A stretch of 64,000 bases of DNA from Deltaproteobacteria bacterium. Its GTDB lineage: Bacteria > Myxococcota_A > UBA9160 > SZUA-336. The stretch covers positions 117,866-181,865 of the forward strand of contig JAJDAJ010000091.1 of NCBI GenBank assembly GCA_029261925.1. The letters run 5' to 3'. The position numbers and the translations under genes are program-made. How positions within the stretch are numbered: position 1 is the first letter of the stretch; each line of letters starts with the position of its first letter. The notes beneath the pieces were generated by a model. That model was not told the DNA's origin. It saw only the letters and a list, made by a program, of their open reading frames with translations, and ran no database searches. Shown one piece after another: positions 57,573 through 64,000 of this stretch.

Positions 57573-60215
57573 TCAGTACCTGAAGCCGACGCGCACGCCG
57601 TAGAAGCGCGGCTGGCCGTACCAGGCCAGGGCCGGCGAGCCGACCACGGCCGACCCCACGAGGATGTTCTGCTTGGGCTCCTCGTCCTCGATGTTGGTGA
57701 CGAAGATCTCCGCCTGCCAGCGGTCCTCGGGCCCGCGCCAGATCAGCTTGGCGTCGGTCAGGTGGTGCGCCTCCTGCAGATCGAAGTCCCGGTTGAAGGC
57801 GCGATAGTAGGTGTCGTCCTGCCAGGTGTACTGCACCCGCGGCGTCAGGAAGCCGAACCGGCCCAGCGAGAACTCGTACTCCGCGGTCAGCGTGACCTTC
57901 CACTCGGGCGAGCGCGAGAGGTCGTTGCCGCTGAAGTCGTCGAGGCCGTTCAGGTCGCCGAGCGAGCCGCAGCGGACGGGGATCGAGCCCGCGGGAGCGG
58001 GCGGCCTCGCCAGGCAGTTGCCGTCGAGGAAGTCCTGGACGCCGCGCCCGCCGAACTCCTCCGCATTGTCCTCGGAGCGGCGGCGCACGTCGAGACGCCG
58101 GTTCCGGAAGTTCGCGACCCGGGTGCGATCCGTGCCCTCGGGGAAGCCCTCGGGGTTGGAGACGTCGGCCGGGTCCAGCGAGTAGTAGTCCAGGGTCTCC
58201 GTCTTCAGGTGCGAGAGGATCGCGGACAGGTGCAGTCCCGGAATCGGGTTGGCCCGGGCCTCGACGTCGAAGCCGTACATCCGGGTGTCGGCGTTCTCGG
58301 TGCGCAGGCTGAAGCCGTCGAGCACGACCAGCTGCATGTTCTCGTAGGCGTAGAAGAAGCCCTCGACGTTGAACTCGACCCGGTTGTCGAAGGCCGTGGA
58401 CTTCGAGCCCAGGGCGTAGGCCCAGATCCGCTCCGGCAGGTACTCGCCGCGTCCGCCGGACCGGAAGCCCCCCGACTTGAAGCCGCGATCGATCTTGGCG
58501 TAGAGCAGGTGGTCGCCTCCGAACGGGCGCCAGTCGATCACCGATCCCCAGTTCGTGCCGCGGAAGCCGAGCGTGCAGCCGGTGTTCCGTCGCGCCGGGA
58601 CCCGATCGTTGCGCGTATTCGGCACTGCCACGAAGGACAGCGCTCCCGTGCAGCCGGTGAAGGCGTCGAGCGCCTGGGTCCCCCCGCGCTCGCGCAGCAG
58701 CCAGGTGTGCTTCTTGTCCTTGATCCAGCGCCCCCCGAGCTGGAAGCGAACGGTGTCGCTGATGCGGTAGGTGCCGTGCGCGGCGGCGCCGTAGGAGTTG
58801 TTCTCGGTGTTCTGCTCGATCTCGACGAACGACGGCTGCTCCCCGCCGGTCTCCTGCTGGTTCTGGGTCAGGTTCTCGGAGAGAAGGTTCCTCCGGCCGG
58901 TCTCGCGCATGTAGAAGCCGCTGAGCTGCCAGTCGAGTCGCTCCGCCAGCGTGCCGCCCCACTGCAGCTCGGCGGTGTGCTGGTCGGCTCCCCGGTCGGT
59001 ATCCAGGCCCGACTGCTCGATGTCGGTGGCGTCGAAGTCCTGCTTGAAGGTGAGAGCGCTGCGCTGGAAGCCACCGATCGCCCTGACGCGCGTCTCCCCG
59101 AGCAGCGGGAGCACGGGGGCGTCCCAGTCGATCGTTCCCGTCCAGCCCCAGAAGCGATTGCTCTGCGAGGCCAGGAAGTCGGACAGGATCTCCCGCTTGT
59201 CGTCGTCCTCGCCGGCAGGGCGCATCTCGCCGGGGATCACGAAGGGGATCGGGATCCCGTTGATGAAGCGAGTCTCGATCGTCGGCGGGTCCGTGAAGCA
59301 GGCGGCCGCGGGGGTCGTCCGCGTCTCGGCAGGGAAGCCGGCGGCCAGCCGCTCCGCGGCGCAGTTCGGCGTGTACGCGCTGCGCGGCACGATGTCGGCC
59401 TGCGGACCGTTGCCGGTCTGCTTGAAGTAGTTGTAGGTCAGCACCATGTCGAGCGTGTCGGTCGGGGTCAGGCGCAGATGGGCCCGCATCCCGAAGTCGT
59501 CGGTGTCGAACGGGTCGCGGCTGTCGCTCACCAGCAGGTTGTCGAGGTAGCCGTCGCGATCCTCGTGAAAGAAGGCGAAGCGGGTGGCGGCGAACTCCCC
59601 GAGCGGGATGTTGAGGGCGCCGCGCGCGCGCACGCGGTCGTAGTTGCCGAAGAGCACGTCGGCGTCGACCTCGTACTCGTCGTGCGGCTTCTTGGTCACG
59701 ACGTTGATCGAGCCCGAGTTCGAGTTCTTGCCGCCCAGCAGGCCCTGGGGGCCGCGCTTGACGTCGAGCGTCTCGAGATCGAAGAAGGCGACCCGCGCGG
59801 CCGAGGGCTGGTTGTAGTTGATGCCGTCCACGTGGAAGGCGACCCCCGGCTCGCCGGTGATGGACGCGTTCTCCGTACCGATCCCGCGCAGCGTGATGAT
59901 GGCCTGCTGCCCGGCCTGGCCCACGTGGAGCCCCGGCACGCTGAAGGCCAGGCTGTCGACGTTGAAGATGTTCGCGCGGTCGAGGTCCTCGGCGCTGAAA
60001 GCGCTGATTGCCTGCGCCTCGTCCTGCACGTCGGTCGCATCGAGGCGCTCGCCGATGACCTCGAGTGCCTCGATGTCCGTGGGCGCCTCCTCCGCGGGCG
60101 TCTGCACCGGCTCCGGTGCGGGGAGTGGCGGAGCGTCGTCCTGGGCGAGCGCGCCGGCAGGAAGCCCGAGCAGTGCAGCGGCCAGCAGGCAGGCCAGGCG
60201 CGGTCCAGAACTCAT
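57573..60215 (-). CDS. TonB-dependent receptor, first of a tandem pair
   Basis: This is an 880-residue paralog of the receptor that follows it. It has a longer N-terminal Pro/Glu linker (APPLPAPEPVQTPAEEAP), the same plug motifs (FSVPGLHVGQAGQQA, TLDVKRGPQGLLGGKNSNSG) and the same barrel end (FYGVRVGFRY). A Gln/Asn-rich loop (ENLTQNQQETGGEQPSFVEI) is absent from the second copy. It opens the ten-gene minus-strand catabolic run. A 12-bp hairpin separates it from the dockerin gene, so transcription probably starts here. Confidence 0.95.
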   Translation of the reverse strand: MSSGPRLACLLAAALLGLPAGALAQDDAPPLPAPEPVQTPAEEAPTDIEALEVIGERLDATDVQDEAQAISAFSAEDLDRANIFNVDSLAFSVPGLHVGQAGQQAIITLRGIGTENASITGEPGVAFHVDGINYNQPSAARVAFFDLETLDVKRGPQGLLGGKNSNSGSINVVTKKPHDEYEVDADVLFGNYDRVRARGALNIPLGEFAATRFAFFHEDRDGYLDNLLVSDSRDPFDTDDFGMRAHLRLTPTDTLDMVLTYNYFKQTGNGPQADIVPRSAYTPNCAAERLAAGFPAETRTTPAAACFTDPPTIETRFINGIPIPFVIPGEMRPAGEDDDKREILSDFLASQSNRFWGWTGTIDWDAPVLPLLGETRVRAIGGFQRSALTFKQDFDATDIEQSGLDTDRGADQHTAELQWGGTLAERLDWQLSGFYMRETGRRNLLSENLTQNQQETGGEQPSFVEIEQNTENNSYGAAAHGTYRISDTVRFQLGGRWIKDKKHTWLLRERGGTQALDAFTGCTGALSFVAVPNTRNDRVPARRNTGCTLGFRGTNWGSVIDWRPFGGDHLLYAKIDRGFKSGGFRSGGRGEYLPERIWAYALGSKSTAFDNRVEFNVEGFFYAYENMQLVVLDGFSLRTENADTRMYGFDVEARANPIPGLHLSAILSHLKTETLDYYSLDPADVSNPEGFPEGTDRTRVANFRNRRLDVRRRSEDNAEEFGGRGVQDFLDGNCLARPPAPAGSIPVRCGSLGDLNGLDDFSGNDLSRSPEWKVTLTAEYEFSLGRFGFLTPRVQYTWQDDTYYRAFNRDFDLQEAHHLTDAKLIWRGPEDRWQAEIFVTNIEDEEPKQNILVGSAVVGSPALAWYGQPRFYGVRVGFRY

Positions 60216-60237
60216 TCTCGGGCTCCCGTCGAGATAG

Positions 60238-60271
60238 GTCCGCCCGGGGATCCTTCGACCCCCGGGCGGAC
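60238..60271 (-). terminator. 12-bp perfect hairpin between the dockerin protein and TonB receptor genes
   Basis: GTCCGCCCGGGG (60238-60249) pairs perfectly with 60260-60271 around a 10-nt loop. It starts 33 bp past the stop codon of the minus-strand dockerin gene and ends 23 bp before the receptor ATG. It is probably the terminator of the former, and possibly an attenuator for the latter. There is no T-run. Confidence 0.6.
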
Positions 60272-60303
60272 AGAGATGGCCGGTCTGCTTGGCCGGGGCC
60301 TAC

Positions 60304-62208
60304 CTACTCATTGCGGCAGGCGCTGTCGCAGCCGTCATTGTTGGCGGTATTGCCGTCGTCGCACTGCTCGCCGAGCGAGATGATCCCGTCGCCGCATCCG
60401 AGGCGCGTGACGTGAGCACACACCGCGGAGTTCGGCACGAAGATCTCCGCGTTGGCGCCGAGGATGTCGGCCACGTTGATCTCCCGGTCGTTGGTCGCGT
60501 CGCCTACCCGCTGACGGATGCTGACCTCGAAGATCACGTCGTTGATGCCCAGCAGATCCTGCACGTTGACGGCGCCGTCGAGGTTCTGATCGCCGCACTC
60601 GCACTCGTCGCCCCGGCACGGCGTGCCCGGGTCGCCGTCGCTGCAGTCGCCGTCACTATCGGCGGTGGAGTCATACTCGTTCAGGAACGGGCACAGATCT
60701 CCGAGGCCGCCGGCCTCCTCACGGTCGTCGACGCCGTTGCAGTCCAGATCGGGCAGCGGTCGGGCACCGAAGTTCCACAGGCCACAGTCCCCTCCGGGAT
60801 CGCCCGACGGGGTGCCGGGCTCGTCCACCTGCGCGTACTGCTCGATGATGTGGCAGTACTGGTTCGCCGTGCCCCGGATGACGGTGACCGCGGTCGAGCA
60901 GAACGTGGTCGAGGGCGTGTCCGGGATGCCGTCGCCGTCGGTGTCGTCGTTGAACGGACGCGAGTTGCGGAAGCCGCGCTCGCGCGTGTCGCAGGTGTCG
61001 TCGAGATCGCACTCTGCGTCGCTGGCGCAGGGGGTCCCGAGGCCGTTACAGGTGCCGGTGCCCAGGTTGCAGGTGTCGTCGTCGCAGGGATTGAAGGCTC
61101 CGGCGAATCCGACCTCGCAGATGAAGCCGCGGTTGTTGCGGCACAGGCCCTGCTGCTGTCCGGCGTACTCGTGCAGCGGGTCGGTCACGAAGTTTCCCCA
61201 CGTCCCCTGTCCCGGCGTGCCGTCGAAGAGCCAGTCATTGGTCACGAAGATGTTGAAGTTGCGGCCGGTGAAGCTGCAGTCGCGCCGCAGCAGGTCGGGG
61301 TACTCGGGGAACTGCCCCTGCGAGATGGCACCGCAGGTCAGGCCGCTGGTGCTGGTGCAGCACAGGCTGGAGTTGTCGTCGTGGCGGACCAGGTTCTTGC
61401 CGGGCTCGCCGGAGAAGCGCGCGTAGGTGCAGCCGCCGCTGCCCTCCGTGCAGTTCCGGAGCTGCTCGTAGGCCCCCGTATCGACGTTCACCTGGTCGGC
61501 GAGGATGTCGAGCACCCGGGAATCCGGCAGGTTGAACCGGTAGCCCTGGACCGGACTCGGCCGGATGTTCTCGCCGAGGCAGATCGGATCGTCGGGGTCC
61601 GAGTTCTCGCTGAACGAGCCCGAGGTGGACGAGTTCAGCTGGAAGACGCCGGGGCTGACGACGCGCAGGCCCGAGGCGAAGGTGCTGTGCATGTCCTGGC
61701 CGTCGCGTGCGCCGAAGCCCGTGAGGTCGTGCGGGATCTCGAAGTGGCAGCCGCCCGTGGGGTCGCAGGTGCCGCCGGGACAGTCCTTGTCGGTGCCGAT
61801 CCAGCGGCACTCGGCTCCGTCGTTGTCGCCCCCGCTGCAGGTCGGGAAGTCGGCGGTCGGGACGCAGTCGGTCCGCTCGCGGACCAGGGTTTGCCCGAAG
61901 TACGGGGTGAAGTTGCGCTCGGGCCCGCAGTTGGGCGAGCCCGTGGTGAACGACGAGCGGATGTAGATGTAGCTGCCGTCGAAGTCCTCGTGGTCGGCCG
62001 CGAAGAAGTCGAAGTCATCCGCCGGCGTGCGGTAGTCGAAGTCGTTGGGGTGCGAGAACCCGTACTTGGTGACGCTGCACTCGTCGCCCGTACCGTCGCC
62101 GTCGAGGTCCTCCGTCCCGCAGTCCACATCGGTCAGCGAGACCAGCCCCGCCGAGGCCGGTGGGGCAACCAGCAAGAGGGCTGCGATCAGCCCGATTCCG
62201 TAACGCAT
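60304..62208 (-). CDS. Large secreted protein with dockerin-like pair and myxobacterial Cys-rich repeat
   Basis: This is a 634-residue exported protein (IGLIAALLLVAPPASAG). The body is rich in Cys, Asp and Asn, with calcium-loop segments (DLDGDGTGDECS, NDDTDGDGIPDTPS). Near the end come two dockerin-like loops (DQNLDGAVNVQDLLGINDVI and DATNDREINVADILGANAEI). The protein ends with the DUF4215/myxococcus repeat CGDGIISLGEQCDDGNTANN. The ligand and anchoring partner are unknown; it lies directly upstream of two TonB receptors and could help capture a substrate (inference). GGAGGGA supports the ATG at 62208. Confidence 0.85.
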   Translation of the reverse strand: MRYGIGLIAALLLVAPPASAGLVSLTDVDCGTEDLDGDGTGDECSVTKYGFSHPNDFDYRTPADDFDFFAADHEDFDGSYIYIRSSFTTGSPNCGPERNFTPYFGQTLVRERTDCVPTADFPTCSGGDNDGAECRWIGTDKDCPGGTCDPTGGCHFEIPHDLTGFGARDGQDMHSTFASGLRVVSPGVFQLNSSTSGSFSENSDPDDPICLGENIRPSPVQGYRFNLPDSRVLDILADQVNVDTGAYEQLRNCTEGSGGCTYARFSGEPGKNLVRHDDNSSLCCTSTSGLTCGAISQGQFPEYPDLLRRDCSFTGRNFNIFVTNDWLFDGTPGQGTWGNFVTDPLHEYAGQQQGLCRNNRGFICEVGFAGAFNPCDDDTCNLGTGTCNGLGTPCASDAECDLDDTCDTRERGFRNSRPFNDDTDGDGIPDTPSTTFCSTAVTVIRGTANQYCHIIEQYAQVDEPGTPSGDPGGDCGLWNFGARPLPDLDCNGVDDREEAGGLGDLCPFLNEYDSTADSDGDCSDGDPGTPCRGDECECGDQNLDGAVNVQDLLGINDVIFEVSIRQRVGDATNDREINVADILGANAEIFVPNSAVCAHVTRLGCGDGIISLGEQCDDGNTANNDGCDSACRNE

Positions 62209-62225
62209 TTGTAGCTCCCTCCTGA

Positions 62226-62243
62226 GGCCCGCGAGCGCGGGCC
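62226..62243 (-). promoter_or_regulatory. Leader hairpin beside the ribosome site of the large dockerin gene
   Basis: This is a 7-4-7 perfect GC stem (GGCCCGC and GCGGGCC) in the predicted 5' leader, ending three bases before the GGAGGGA ribosome site. It could modulate translation or protect the 5' end. Confidence 0.4.
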
Positions 62244-62293
62244 GAGCGTCTCTCCGGGACGCAAGCAACCAGCAGGGCGCCCCAAACCTGCGC

Positions 62294-62323
62294 ATCATCT
62301 GCACAGCGGGCAGCGCATGTCAA
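62294..62323 (-). promoter_or_regulatory. Sigma70-type promoter for the large dockerin gene
   Basis: On the minus strand there is a perfect TTGACA (62323-62318), an 18-bp spacer and GATGAT (62299-62294). Predicted transcription start is near 62287, giving a leader of about 79 nt that contains the hairpin and ribosome site. This is the best -35 match I found in the window. Confidence 0.55.
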
Positions 62324-62353
62324 CGATTGTGTGTGGGGGGCAGGACCCGCCCG

Positions 62354-62875
62354 TCAGGCGCCGGAGGCGCTCCCGGCGCGCTGGATCGCGGCCTCGATCC
62401 GGGGCAGGCTCGCGGCGATCGCGGCCGGCTCGATGCGCCGGGCGAGCTCGACCTGCCCGACGGACTCCAGGATCCGCCCCAGATGGCTGCGCAGGCACTC
62501 CAGCGCCCAGGCGGGCGCGTCGGGCACCATCACGGGGTCGAGGAAGACGCGCCGCTGGGCCTTCTGGTCCTGGTACACGTAGTGGTAGTGGGGCTCGTCG
62601 TCGAAGCAGTCGAAGCGGAAGTGCTCGAGAAGCTCGCCTCCGTGCTTGCCGAAGACGTGGATGCTCACTCCGCCGTCCACGGCGCCCAGGTTCCCGTAGC
62701 CCGCGTCGCCGTCCTCCGGCCGCGGGTTGTAGCCGACCTGCCGCAGGTACTCGCCCGCGGTACGGTCGTCCAGCACGCGGTGGCCGATCCCGATCGTGAC
62801 CGCTCCGACGTCGATCAGCTCCGTGCGCTCGGGGATGTGAGGCAGGGGAAGGATGGGATACCGGGTACCGACCAT
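62354..62875 (-). CDS. Conserved hypothetical protein, function unknown
   Basis: The product is 173 residues. The first part is beta-rich (YPILPLPHIPERTELIDVGA, then AVDGGVSIHVFGKHGGELLE) with a HYHYVYQ cluster; the second part is helical (LRSHLGRILESVGQVELARR). The clustered histidines and acidic residues around DCFDDEPHYHYVY could form a metal site. No signal peptide. The ATG at 62875 is preceded by GGAGG at 7 nt. I do not recognise the family. It is divergent from the amidohydrolase at 62957. Confidence 0.65.
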   Translation of the reverse strand: MVGTRYPILPLPHIPERTELIDVGAVTIGIGHRVLDDRTAGEYLRQVGYNPRPEDGDAGYGNLGAVDGGVSIHVFGKHGGELLEHFRFDCFDDEPHYHYVYQDQKAQRRVFLDPVMVPDAPAWALECLRSHLGRILESVGQVELARRIEPAAIAASLPRIEAAIQRAGSASGA

Positions 62876-62956
62876 GGCCGCGCCTCCGTCCGCTGCGTCG
62901 AGACTACCACCTGCCGGCCCCGTGTAGACTGATCGCGTCGCAGCGAGGGCAGAGCC

Positions 62957-64000
62957 ATGCTCCAGGGCTACCGGATCATCGACGTGGACGGGCACGTCCA
63001 GGAGCCGGCCGACCTCTGGGAGCGCTGGGTCGAGCCCGAGCACCGGGCCGACGTGCCGGAGCTGATCGACGGGCGGCGCTGGTACCGCGGGCAGGAGCGC
63101 AACCGCAAGCTCAGCCCGCAGGTGCTCGAGCGCTTCGCCGAGCGCACGGTCGCGACCTACCGCGAGTACCTCGAGGCCGGCTGGGATCCGGCGTCGCAGC
63201 TGCGCGCCATGGACCGCATGGGTGTCGACGTCTCGTACCTGTACCCGACCGACGGCCTGTTCATGTGGCACTTCCGCGACATGGATCCGGTCACCGCCGA
63301 CGCCCTGGTGCGCGCCTACAACAGCTGGCTGCACGAGTTCTGCAGCCACGCGCCCGACCGGCTGCGTCCCGTGGCGGCGCTGAGCCTGCAGGACCCGGAG
63401 CTCGCGCTCGTCGAGCTGCGCCGCGTGACGGACCGTCACGGCGTGCGCGGCGTCTACATCCGGCCCAACCCGGTGGACGGCCGCGCCCTGAACCATCCCG
63501 ACCTCGAGCCCCTGTGGCAGGAGTGCGAGGCGCGCGGGGTCGCGATCGGCATCCACGAGGGTGCGCACTGCCAGCTCGAGACCGCCGGTGCGGATCGCTT
63601 CGAGACCGACTTCGCGCTCTGGTCCTGCTCCCACCCGATGGAGCAGATGATGGCCTTCCTGGCGCTCCTCGAGGCCGGGGTGCTCGAGCGCCACCCGGGG
63701 CTGCGCGTTGCCTTCCTCGAGGCGGGCTGCGGCTGGGTGCCCTACTGGCTGTGGCGGCTCGACCAGCGCTGGAAGAGCGTGGGCTTCGAGGTCGCGAGCA
63801 ACGTGCGCCTGAAGCCCTCGGAGTACTTCCGGCGCCAGTGCTTCGTCGCGCTCGAGGCCGACGAGCCCTACATCGCCGAGGTCATCGACTTCATCGGTGC
63901 CGACCGGCTGCTCTTCGCCAGCGACTACCCCCACCCCGACCACGAGCCCGACCTGACCGCCGAGATCGTCGCCCTGGAGAAGCGCCTGTCGCGAGAGACC
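62957..64000 (+). CDS. Amidohydrolase-2 family protein (3' end outside window)
   Basis: At least 348 residues are encoded, and the frame is still open at base 64000. D-x-H occurs in IIDVDGHVQEPADLWERWV, followed by VSYLYPTDGLFMWHF, VAIGIHEGAHCQLE, RHPGLRVAFLEAGCGW and LFASDYPHPDHEPDL. It is an ACMSD-like TIM-barrel hydrolase or decarboxylase, the sixth of this family in the window. The ATG at 62957 follows GAGGGCAGAG, and TAGACT (62925-62930) may be its -10 element. Confidence 0.9.
   Translation, partial: MLQGYRIIDVDGHVQEPADLWERWVEPEHRADVPELIDGRRWYRGQERNRKLSPQVLERFAERTVATYREYLEAGWDPASQLRAMDRMGVDVSYLYPTDGLFMWHFRDMDPVTADALVRAYNSWLHEFCSHAPDRLRPVAALSLQDPELALVELRRVTDRHGVRGVYIRPNPVDGRALNHPDLEPLWQECEARGVAIGIHEGAHCQLETAGADRFETDFALWSCSHPMEQMMAFLALLEAGVLERHPGLRVAFLEAGCGWVPYWLWRLDQRWKSVGFEVASNVRLKPSEYFRRQCFVALEADEPYIAEVIDFIGADRLLFASDYPHPDHEPDLTAEIVALEKRLSRET

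Noticed and set aside
57327..60383. 1018-codon plus-strand frame opposite the first TonB receptor
   Set aside because: It is antisense to an unmistakable TonB receptor and has no recognisable domains.
1..64000. CRISPR arrays, tRNA or rRNA genes, insertion sequences, phage or toxin-antitoxin genes
   Set aside because: I looked for regularly spaced repeats, cloverleaf-like segments, transposase motifs and terminal inverted repeats on both strands and found nothing convincing.

Overview
The window is a high-GC stretch of chromosome from a Gram-negative bacterium. It has three TonB-dependent receptors, several lipoproteins, and secreted proteins ending in dockerin-like calcium repeats. One of those also carries the cysteine-rich repeat (CGDG...EQCDDGN) typical of myxobacterial and deltaproteobacterial genomes. 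With a UGA-recoded UGSC selenoprotein, two P450s, three luciferase-like oxidoreductases and many amidohydrolases, this suggests an uncultured Myxococcota/deltaproteobacteria-type lineage. That placement is inference. I see no rRNA, tRNA, CRISPR array, insertion sequence or phage gene. Genes are packed tightly, often with ATGA/GTGA overlaps, and no gene-free stretch exceeds 300 bases.

Layout. 1-3153: a tandem amidohydrolase pair (the second lacks its metal-binding histidines), a lipoprotein and an SDR. 3160-8865: a ThiS/MoaD-like protein with a BNR beta-propeller partner, the first DUF3604 protein, RsgA, a metal-dependent amidohydrolase and a small membrane protein. 9008-12148 (minus strand): a dockerin-like secreted protein, a copper-receptor-like TonB receptor and a small Cys/His-rich secreted protein. 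12266-22876 (plus strand): SDR, DUF3604 no. 2, a 3-hydroxyisobutyrate-dehydrogenase-like enzyme, DUF3604 no. 3, two P450s, an amidohydrolase and an LLM oxidoreductase. 23003-27488: a lower-GC lipoprotein plus gluzincin/TPR protein, a second LLM enzyme and an enoyl-CoA-hydratase-like protein.

27537-30014 (minus strand) is the most unusual part. A TPR protein, a 330-residue partner protein, a UGSC selenoprotein interrupted by an in-frame UGA, and a stand-alone NifU-C-like protein form one operon. 30218-42341 holds DUF3604 no. 4, another amidohydrolase, a phosphate transporter with its PhoU-like partner, the remnant of a deleted SDR, a third LLM enzyme, an ADP-forming acyl-CoA synthetase, an SMP-30 lactonase, a dockerin protein and a GFA protein.

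42343-64000 looks like a catabolic locus. Ten co-directional minus-strand genes run from two tandem TonB receptors through an MFS transporter, GST, D-aminoacylase-like hydrolase, TetR regulator, acetoacetate-decarboxylase-like enzyme, SDR and two amidohydrolases. They meet a plus-strand trio (phosphotriesterase-like, limonene-epoxide-hydrolase-like, amidohydrolase). An acyl-CoA synthetase lies at one end, and a large dockerin protein and a truncated amidohydrolase at the other. The likely job is outer-membrane uptake and stepwise hydrolysis or oxidation of an unknown, probably cyclic or ester/lactone-containing, organic compound.

Regulatory structure visible by eye includes strong GC hairpins between genes, two GTGA-N6-TCAC palindromes 42 bp apart, a candidate TetR operator, one good sigma70-type promoter, and -10-like hexamers placed exactly 6 nt before several start codons that lack a Shine-Dalgarno sequence.
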